From assembly GCA_030648135.1 (NCBI GenBank), contig JAUSIF010000336.1:1-8874 (forward strand): 8,874 bases of DNA. The letters run 5' to 3'. Every line of letters starts with the position of its first letter. Within the stretch, counting starts at the first letter, position 1. The stretch comes from Xanthobacteraceae bacterium (GTDB taxonomy: Bacteria > Pseudomonadota > Alphaproteobacteria > Rhizobiales > Xanthobacteraceae). This document shows, one piece after another, positions 4,881-8,874 of this stretch. The notes beneath the pieces were generated by a model. That model saw only the letters and a program-made list of their open reading frames with translations. It ran no database searches and was not told the origin of the DNA. The position numbers and the translations under genes are program-made.

Positions 4881-5735
4881 CTACGCACCTCCCCGCGTCA
4901 GCACCTTCCGGCCGTCGATCTCGCCGATCTTCCAGCCCATGTGAATCATCATCGGGAGCGAGCAGATGAGAGTGTGCTCCTCGTCGGCGTAGACCGGGTC
5001 GAGCCCGGCGGCCGCATATTCGGCGATCTTATCCTGGCGGTCGCGGTCGAGCCGGCGCGCGGTCGCAGAGTCGCGCTTCGCAGCATCGCTCGCGGCGTCC
5101 TTGAGAGCAATGGCCGCGCTCGCTCTATGGATCTCGTCCTTGGCTGCTTGCGCCTTCGCCGCCCGGCGTTCCTTTTCCCCTTCGCTGATCGGCGGCGGCG
5201 CGATCTGCGCGTGCAAGAGCATCGAGCCGATCAATGCCTCGTCCCAATACTGCCGCGCGATTTTTTCCGCGATGATCCGGAGGTATGACGTCGGTGGGTG
5301 GATGCCCTTGATGATCCGCTGTTCGCCGAGTTCGTCGGCGGAAACTTCGCCACGCGCGAACCGCAGGCAGGCCCGCATCACCGCGAAGGCGGGGAGGCCG
5401 GCCATAGCCTTCACGTACTGCGTCGTGATCGCCTTGGCTTCGTCGTCGTTGCCGGTCTTAGCGGTATTAAAGCCGGCCAGCATTTGCAGCACCGCGTCGC
5501 GAATCTGACCAGCCTTCGCCGGCGCCAACGGCGCTGCTAAAGTATGCAGGCGCCGGTCGATCTGCTGGCGCTCGATGCTCGTCAGCGGGGCCTCGATCAC
5601 CATCTTGCCGCTCGACGGGTCGCGCTCGCGCCGCGCCAGGCGAAAGATCATTCGCCGGACTTCCGGCTCGTCAGGGATGGGGTAAAGTTCGCTGCTCGTC
5701 GCCGCGCCGCCGACCGTCATCGCTCTCGTCGTCAT
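4881..5735 (-). CDS. Hypothetical prophage protein, possible replication partner
   Basis: A 284-residue protein. The middle (about 85-165) has LPAFAVMRACLRFARGEVSA, then HPPTSYLRIIAEKIAR. This pattern of a Pro-Ala-containing helix, RFxRGEV and a Pro-containing segment before a helix recurs in prophage proteins next to replication genes; an accessory or helicase-loading role is speculation. Residues 183-240 form a long Ala/Lys/Glu/Arg-rich helix, probably a coiled coil. The C-terminal 40 residues (LICSLPMMIHMGWKIGEIDG) are more globular. AAGGAG at 5742-5747 touches the ATG at 5739-5741, so the ATG at 5733-5735, 6 nt further on, is chosen. This gives a 65-bp overlap with the preceding gene. Confidence 0.7.
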   Translation of the reverse strand: MTTRAMTVGGAATSSELYPIPDEPEVRRMIFRLARRERDPSSGKMVIEAPLTSIERQQIDRRLHTLAAPLAPAKAGQIRDAVLQMLAGFNTAKTGNDDEAKAITTQYVKAMAGLPAFAVMRACLRFARGEVSADELGEQRIIKGIHPPTSYLRIIAEKIARQYWDEALIGSMLLHAQIAPPPISEGEKERRAAKAQAAKDEIHRASAAIALKDAASDAAKRDSATARRLDRDRQDKIAEYAAAGLDPVYADEEHTLICSLPMMIHMGWKIGEIDGRKVLTRGGA

Positions 5736-6102
5736 GATCATCTCCTTCGTTCATAACCGCTTGCGCGGCGAGTCTCGCGAATGCGTTCCCGCCATTGTTG
5801 CGCGGCGCGTCTGTCGTCGGTAGTTCATCATGCCAGCACTCACCATTGACCCATGTCGCGGGATGTTTCGCAGGTGGCCGCCATCCTGGTCCTTGCAGCC
5901 AAACTTTGTACCGACGCAGTCCGTCAATTATCACCCGCCATACAATGCCTTTTTTCCTCGCCTTACCGAGCGCCTTCATTGCCGCGGCCTTGGCGATCTT
6001 AAGCGGGTACTCTCGCCAGAACTGTTGCTCGTAGTCTTTCGGCCAGTCCAAAGAGACGACTGCATTCGGAGAATCAACGAACAGGTCTGGCGATTTTATC
6101 AT
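5671..6102 (-). CDS. Phage replication-type protein
   Basis: A 143-residue protein. The core (about 23-97) has FWREYPLKIAKAAAMKALGK, then GLRRYKVWLQ and KHPATWVNGECWHDE. This arrangement (FWxxYPxKxxKxxAxKAxxK, LxxY, KHPATWLNxxxWxDE) is the familiar C-terminal block of many phage replication-initiation or O-like proteins and other prophage proteins. Here it stands alone without the N-terminal winged-helix part, so origin binding is not shown. AAGG about 8 nt upstream supports the ATG at 6100-6102; upstream in-frame ATGs lie inside thyX and are rejected. The last 25 residues are highly charged (DDHDDESDDGRRRGDEQR) and encoded by DNA shared with the next gene. Confidence 0.7.
   Translation of the reverse strand: MIKSPDLFVDSPNAVVSLDWPKDYEQQFWREYPLKIAKAAAMKALGKARKKGIVWRVIIDGLRRYKVWLQGPGWRPPAKHPATWVNGECWHDELPTTDAPRNNGGNAFARLAAQAVMNEGDDHDDESDDGRRRGDEQRTLPHP
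5742..5747 (-). promoter_or_regulatory. Ribosome binding site deciding the start at 5735
   Basis: AAGGAG on the - strand lies directly against the ATG at 5739-5741 and 6 nt before the ATG at 5733-5735. Only the second spacing suits a ribosome, so it fixes that start. The site lies inside the coding end of the preceding gene. Confidence 0.7.
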
Positions 6103-6139
6103 TCGGTTATCCTTAGCGTTCGACTGTGGTATCTGATCG

Positions 6140-6829
6140 TCAGGCTGCTTTTGCCCCTGCGGCACCTTCCCAAGCAGCAATACAAATCGGCACAATGGGC
6201 CTGACAAGCTCGCGCATAGTGTCGGCATAGACGCGGATTTCGTATTGTGCGTGGGCGTCACATCGAAGCGTCAGAAATTTTAGGAGGTTCAAAAGATTGA
6301 CCGTCCCAAACATATGCGAATACGTGTTTACCGGCAGCACAGACCGCGCCAGTTCGCGTGGCCATCCGGCCGCCAGCAGATTCTCATATGTTCGGAATGA
6401 GGCAGTACACGCTTCTTTGAGCATTACGACTTCGGCCTGACGCGCAGCCAGATCGGCGCCATCTTGCCGACCCTGCTTATTATTTGTCGATTGCACGCCG
6501 ACGTTTGCAGGATCGGGCAGGTAAAAGATTTCTGGCAATGGCCGGTAGCGCGCCGAAAGTTCGTTGTAGCTCCATGTTCGGTGCCGGTGCCATTGCCGAA
6601 AAACGAAAATAGGGGCGTAAATTTCAAAGGAAAACGTCACCGCCTCGAACGGCGTAGTGTGCCGATTGTGCCACAGATAGCGGACCAACTTTTCGTCGCC
6701 GCCTTCGTCCTCGCCGGCACGCCAAGCAGCGTCATATGACACGCGGGCGGCGCGAACTACCGATAGATCATTGCCCATGCTATCGACGAGCCGAACAAAG
6801 CCGTGATCTAAAACGTCAACCTTCTGCAT
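6140..6829 (-). CDS. thyX: FAD-dependent thymidylate synthase ThyX
   Basis: A 229-residue flavin-dependent thymidylate synthase, making dTMP from dUMP with methylene-tetrahydrofolate, FAD and NADPH. The diagnostic RHRx7S motif is present (R82-H83-R84 ... S92, in RHRTWSYNELSARY). Other family blocks are HTTPFEAVTFSFEI (57-70), FVFRQWHRHR (75-84), RSVLPVNTYSHMFGTVNLLN (162-181) and FLTLRCDAHAQYEIR (185-199), with the conserved AQxEIR. Length is normal and the enzyme looks complete. The start overlaps the DUF3310 gene by 14 bp and has AGGTGG upstream, so the pair is coupled. Phages often carry thyX to raise dTMP supply for DNA synthesis. Confidence 0.96.
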   Translation of the reverse strand: MQKVDVLDHGFVRLVDSMGNDLSVVRAARVSYDAAWRAGEDEGGDEKLVRYLWHNRHTTPFEAVTFSFEIYAPIFVFRQWHRHRTWSYNELSARYRPLPEIFYLPDPANVGVQSTNNKQGRQDGADLAARQAEVVMLKEACTASFRTYENLLAAGWPRELARSVLPVNTYSHMFGTVNLLNLLKFLTLRCDAHAQYEIRVYADTMRELVRPIVPICIAAWEGAAGAKAA

Positions 6830-7040
6830 TTACCACCTCTCGGTTTTGAATTTCACGGTCGAGATACCAGCGAGCCTTTTTCAGGTCCTCAACGGCATCG
6901 TTTTTCTTGCCCGCACGCGATATGTATTTAACGGCGTTTCCGAGACAGAATCCGAGGCCCCACGCCTCAATGACCTTGATCGCCTCATATGGGTTGTCGG
7001 CACCGCCGTAATGGGCCGGATGATTAACCGTTTCAGCCAT
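6816..7040 (-). CDS. DUF3310 family phage protein
   Basis: A 74-residue protein with the full DUF3310 signature: NHPAHY (6-11), IKVIEAWGLGFCLGNAVKYI (21-40), SRAGKK (41-46) and EDLKKARWYLDRE (51-63). The family is common in phages and usually lies near nucleotide-metabolism and replication genes; its biochemical role is not settled, though some members are labelled nucleotide kinase-like. The frame extends to 7091, but GAGGA at 7046-7050, about 5 nt before the ATG at 7038-7040, makes this the likely start, and the family signature begins just after it. It is the first gene of the middle block and overlaps thyX by 14 bp. Confidence 0.9.
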   Translation of the reverse strand: MAETVNHPAHYGGADNPYEAIKVIEAWGLGFCLGNAVKYISRAGKKNDAVEDLKKARWYLDREIQNREVVNAEG

Positions 7041-7213
7041 TCGTTTCCTCGCAACGATCATTGACAGTCGATAAGCTCGTTCAATTTCCAACTCCGCGTA
7101 TCCACAAACTCAGACTTTACTCTTTCTTACTTCTATTCTCGAACGTCATTCTACCATCCTAAGAAACAACACGCAGATCAGAAGATGATCCGCGCCGACA
7201 AGACATGAACGGG

Positions 7214-7232
7214 AGTTTGGTCAGACCAAACT
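7214..7232. promoter_or_regulatory. GntR/FadR-type operator-like perfect palindrome
   Basis: AGTTTGGTC (7214-7222) and GACCAAACT (7224-7232) are exact reverse complements around one central A. The core TGGTCAGACCA fits the TnGTnnnACnA pattern known for FadR-subfamily GntR regulators such as PdhR and LldR. No GntR gene lies in the window, so any regulator would be encoded elsewhere in the host or phage. It lies 174 bp upstream of the DUF3310 start on one side and at the head of the structured + strand region on the other. Confidence 0.55.
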
Positions 7233-7431
7233 GTGCCATCCGTCCGCAATTCAGTATCGAATCTTCGCCACTATCAGGACCGTTATAAAGGAAGCGACGG
7301 CGCGCTCACTGGTGGTTGCTCCGAGGGAGTCCGGGTCTACCCGTCTCGCTCACCTGCTTTTCCTGTTTTCCCCTCAGCGCACGAACTCGCCTTGGGCAGC
7401 CCGTGTTGTGCAGGCTGGGACGACTCGAGTC

Positions 7432-7507
7432 TGGCGGCTGTGGATGAGGGATTGACGGTAGCGACCTATATGCTTAAATCGCTGCCTTCGGTCCGAACCA
7501 GCCGCCA
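7432..7507 (+). ncRNA. Candidate structured RNA element
   Basis: Nested inverted repeats would fold a transcript: outer stem TGGCGGCTG (7432-7440) with CAGCCGCCA (7499-7507), and inner stem GGTAGCGA (7457-7464) with TCGCTGCC (7479-7486), 8 pairs including one G-U. A palindrome GACTCGAGTC lies just before (7422-7431), and a terminator-like hairpin follows at 7524-7565 on the + strand. No known RNA family was recognised. The G-U pair and the terminator favour the + strand, but transcription is not shown; a TATAAA near 7286-7291 lacks a good -35. Confidence 0.25.
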
Positions 7508-7523
7508 CAGCCTATTCGGATCA

Positions 7524-7565
7524 GCGCCGCCGGGAAATCAGCCCCCCGAGCGGCGCGACCTTTTT
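7524..7565 (+). terminator. Terminator-like hairpin with T-run
   Basis: GCGCCGC (7524-7530) pairs with GCGGCGC (7550-7556); beyond one bulged A (7549), CGGG (7531-7534) pairs with CCCG (7545-7548), giving 11 pairs. TTTTT follows at 7561-7565 after a 4-nt GACC. Gap apart, this is an intrinsic terminator on the + strand, although no + strand gene is evident here. It would end a transcript starting in the 7200s, or shield the - strand genes from readthrough. Confidence 0.5.
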
Positions 7566-7634
7566 ATAGGCCCGATTCTATCCCATCGCCTAGCCGCTAG
7601 ACCTAGCCTGGGGATTACGGGGATTCGGCTATAG

Positions 7635-7841
7635 CTAGACGCCGCCACCGCCCAGCTTCGCCAGCGCCTCGTCGATGATTCGCCGCGTCTCAGCGTCCTG
7701 CACTTTCACCGCCATCGACGTAACCCCTACGGCCGGCGCGCGCGGCGTCGTCGGCTGGCCGAGCTCAGGGCGGGCGAGCGCGCGAGAATGCGTAGCCTTG
7801 GCCTGGCGGTCGACGGCGTGGGCGCTGCGGCGCTTGGTCAT
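7635..7841 (-). CDS. Small hypothetical protein
   Basis: A 68-residue protein with very GC-rich third codon positions, so probably real. The N-terminal half is basic and Ala/Arg/Pro-rich (MTKRRSAHAVDRQAKATHSR); the C-terminal half is a short helix ending in a Gly run (IIDEALAKLGGGGV). The ATG at 7839-7841 lies 4 nt after the stop of the preceding gene with no clear ribosome binding site, suggesting coupling. No family recognised. Confidence 0.6.
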   Translation of the reverse strand: MTKRRSAHAVDRQAKATHSRALARPELGQPTTPRAPAVGVTSMAVKVQDAETRRIIDEALAKLGGGGV

Positions 7842-7845
7842 CGGG

Positions 7846-8082
7846 CTAGTCCGGCATCTTGATAGGGCGGTGCTGCATCATCGCATGAGCGCAGGCGCGA
7901 GCGTTCGCGACTTTCGCGTCGGCCACACCGACTTTCTCAGCTTCGTTAGCCCAGGCACGCACAACCATCGGCGCGAGCTTGTCCTGACCGCGTAGGACGA
8001 AAAACGGTTCGCCTGGCTTCAGCTTGCGAAGAAGCTCGGCGTTCCCGAAACAGTCATCGATCTCTATCGTCACCTTCGCCAT
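7846..8082 (-). CDS. Hypothetical phage-type protein
   Basis: A 78-residue protein. The N-terminus MAKVTIEIDDCFGNAELLRK looks like a beta strand followed by a helix, then PGEPFFVLRGQDKLAP, then a helix with many Ala and ending ACAHAMMQHRPIKMPD. The pattern resembles small unnamed phage proteins; no function is known. AAGGAG at 8090-8095, 7 nt before the ATG at 8080-8082, fixes the start and excludes the upstream in-frame ATG at 8112. It follows the methyltransferase by 36 bp and precedes the next gene by 4 nt. Confidence 0.75.
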   Translation of the reverse strand: MAKVTIEIDDCFGNAELLRKLKPGEPFFVLRGQDKLAPMVVRAWANEAEKVGVADAKVANARACAHAMMQHRPIKMPD

Positions 8083-8118
8083 TTTGATTCTCCTTGAATC
8101 ACACTGAGTCATTCTGAT

Positions 8119-8778
8119 TCAGATTAAGTCGCAGCCAATGAACGTCCGGCTGCTCGCCTTGCATGCGTCGAGCACGCCATAACCGCCTGCGCATGGGTCG
8201 ACGACGATGTCGCCCGGTTCGGTCACGCACTCGATCAGCGATTGAAGAAACGGGATAGGCTTCGCGTGCGGGTGCCGCGTGCGGTTGGCCTTCGCGCGCA
8301 CGACGTCGGGAAGCGAGCGGTTCTTCCATATACCCTCCGCCCGCCGTGGCCCCTTCTGGATCACGATCATTGCTTCGAACCGCGAACGCGAGCGCCGACC
8401 CATGCCGATCCGCTCCTTGTCCCAGATGAAAGCGTCGAGCGGCGACAGCGGTCCGATCTCCGGCATCCACCGCTGCCACGACGCGCTGACGAGCGCGTAC
8501 TTATCGACCCATAGGAACAAATGCGCCGATGATCGAAGCACGCGCTGGATCTCAACGATGAACGCGGCGATCTGCGCGTCGTTCATTTGCGGCAGTTCGG
8601 CGCGGCCGGATTGACGCTCGCCCTCGTTCCCGTAATCGAGCGCGTCGAGGCCTTGGCGATATTGAGGATCAAGAAAAACTGCCGAGGCGCAGCGAGTACC
8701 GAGTTCGCGAAGCAGATCCAACCCGTCCATGACCTGTCGGGCGTTCCGGCGAATCTGTGGCTGGGTTTTCTGCAGCAC
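8119..8778 (-). CDS. Orphan phage DNA methyltransferase (beta-class, N6-adenine or N4-cytosine)
   Basis: A 219-residue SAM-dependent DNA amino-methyltransferase. The catalytic motif IV is FLDPQY (35-40, a variant of DPPY). HPHAKPIPFLQSLI (169-182) matches the region preceding the SAM site. The SAM-binding motif I is VVDPCAGGYGVLDAC (192-206), followed by TFIGCDL. Catalytic motif before SAM motif is the beta-class order. It is short for a full enzyme with a long target-recognition domain. No restriction endonuclease is nearby, so it is probably an orphan phage enzyme that protects phage DNA or affects its regulation. The start is a GTG (8776-8778) with AAGGAG at 8785-8790, 6 nt upstream and inside the end of the preceding gene. 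Confidence 0.88.
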   Translation of the reverse strand: MLQKTQPQIRRNARQVMDGLDLLRELGTRCASAVFLDPQYRQGLDALDYGNEGERQSGRAELPQMNDAQIAAFIVEIQRVLRSSAHLFLWVDKYALVSASWQRWMPEIGPLSPLDAFIWDKERIGMGRRSRSRFEAMIVIQKGPRRAEGIWKNRSLPDVVRAKANRTRHPHAKPIPFLQSLIECVTEPGDIVVDPCAGGYGVLDACKASSRTFIGCDLI

Positions 8779-8781
8779 GAA

Positions 8782-8874
8782 CTACTCCTTGGAAAGCGAG
8801 TAGCCCATCTTCGGAATGAACCTCATCTTGAGGCCGATACCTTCGAGCGGCTTCTGGAGCGCGATGAAGGTGTC
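8782..8874 (-). CDS. 3' end of an unidentified gene (partial)
   Basis: On the - strand a frame open at the right edge encodes 30 residues ending KMRFIPKMGYSLSKE and stops with TAG at 8782-8784. Its last codons carry the AAGGAG that serves the methyltransferase GTG 3 nt after its stop, so the genes are almost certainly co-transcribed. The start lies outside the window and the visible residues do not identify a family. Confidence 0.6.
   Translation of the reverse strand, partial: DTFIALQKPLEGIGLKMRFIPKMGYSLSKE

Larger units (their letters stand above)
7041..7634. other. Gene-poor gap with palindrome, structured sequence and terminator-like hairpin
   Basis: No convincing gene lies in these 594 bp. 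A + strand frame (7233-7634, GTG start, 133 codons) is open but has no ribosome binding site, a composition unlike the neighbouring genes and no recognisable motif. The segment should contain the promoter of the DUF3310-thyX block on the - strand, yet no good -35/-10 pair was found. What it does hold: a perfect 19-bp palindrome (7214-7232), nested inverted repeats (7432-7507), a terminator-like + strand hairpin (7524-7565) and a cluster of CTAG sites (7590-7638). Confidence 0.5.

Noticed and set aside
7061..7066. A perfect TTGACA on the + strand as a promoter -35
   Set aside because: No acceptable -10 follows at 16-18 bp, and no + strand gene lies downstream.
7233..7634. A 133-codon + strand frame starting with GTG in the large gap
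   Set aside because: No ribosome binding site, start inside the palindrome, no coding-type third-position bias and no recognisable motif; kept only as part of the gap description.
8095..8121. TGAATC/GATTCA inverted repeat after the methyltransferase as a terminator
   Set aside because: The stem is only 6 bp with a 15-bp loop and no T-run, and it lies between genes that look co-transcribed.
1..8874. CRISPR arrays, tRNA or rRNA genes, toxin-antitoxin pairs
   Set aside because: No regularly spaced repeats, no cloverleaf with a usable anticodon and CCA end, and no recognisable toxin or antitoxin motif were found on either strand.

Overview
The window reads as the early/replication region of a prophage (or phage-derived island) in a GC-rich proteobacterium, most likely an alphaproteobacterium. 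This placing rests on protein style (a SinR-like XRE regulator, an MmcB-like nuclease-fold protein, phage-type small proteins), GC-rich third codon positions and AAGGAG-type ribosome binding sites. It is inference; no search was run. No structural, lysis or integrase gene is visible.

Layout. On the + strand at the left are the 3' end of an unidentified gene (1-63), a perfect 9-bp hairpin (78-99), and a coupled pair of DNA-binding proteins: an XRE regulator (138-521) and a 73-residue helix-turn-helix protein (518-739). Everything else that is convincingly coding is on the - strand and converges on this pair. Read in the - direction, the first block is a partial gene at the right edge (8782-8874), an orphan beta-class DNA methyltransferase (8119-8778) and two small phage-type genes (7846-8082, 7635-7841). 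A gap of about 590 bp without a convincing gene follows (7041-7634). It holds a GntR-type 19-bp palindrome and, on the + strand, structured sequence ending in a terminator-like hairpin. The second block (7040 down to 3724) encodes a DUF3310 protein, thymidylate synthase ThyX, a replication-type protein, a 284-residue unknown, a PD-(D/E)XK nuclease-fold protein and a 114-residue unknown. The third block (3612 down to 723) is a tightly coupled operon of small unknown proteins in which a complete IS1595-type transposase gene sits, overlapping one neighbour and 2 nt from the other.

How it may work together. ThyX and DUF3310 suggest nucleotide supply, the middle genes look like replication or recombination functions, and the methyltransferase may protect or mark phage DNA. 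A 22-bp imperfect palindrome occurs twice: at 3719-3740 just upstream of the third block and at 1073-1094 just upstream of its last gene. Related half-sites straddle a possible promoter at 3645-3673. This is the pattern expected for one repressor controlling two promoters, and the left-end regulator pair is the obvious candidate. The two most unusual points are this shared operator-like sequence and the bare transposase gene embedded in a phage-style operon with no recognisable IS ends.
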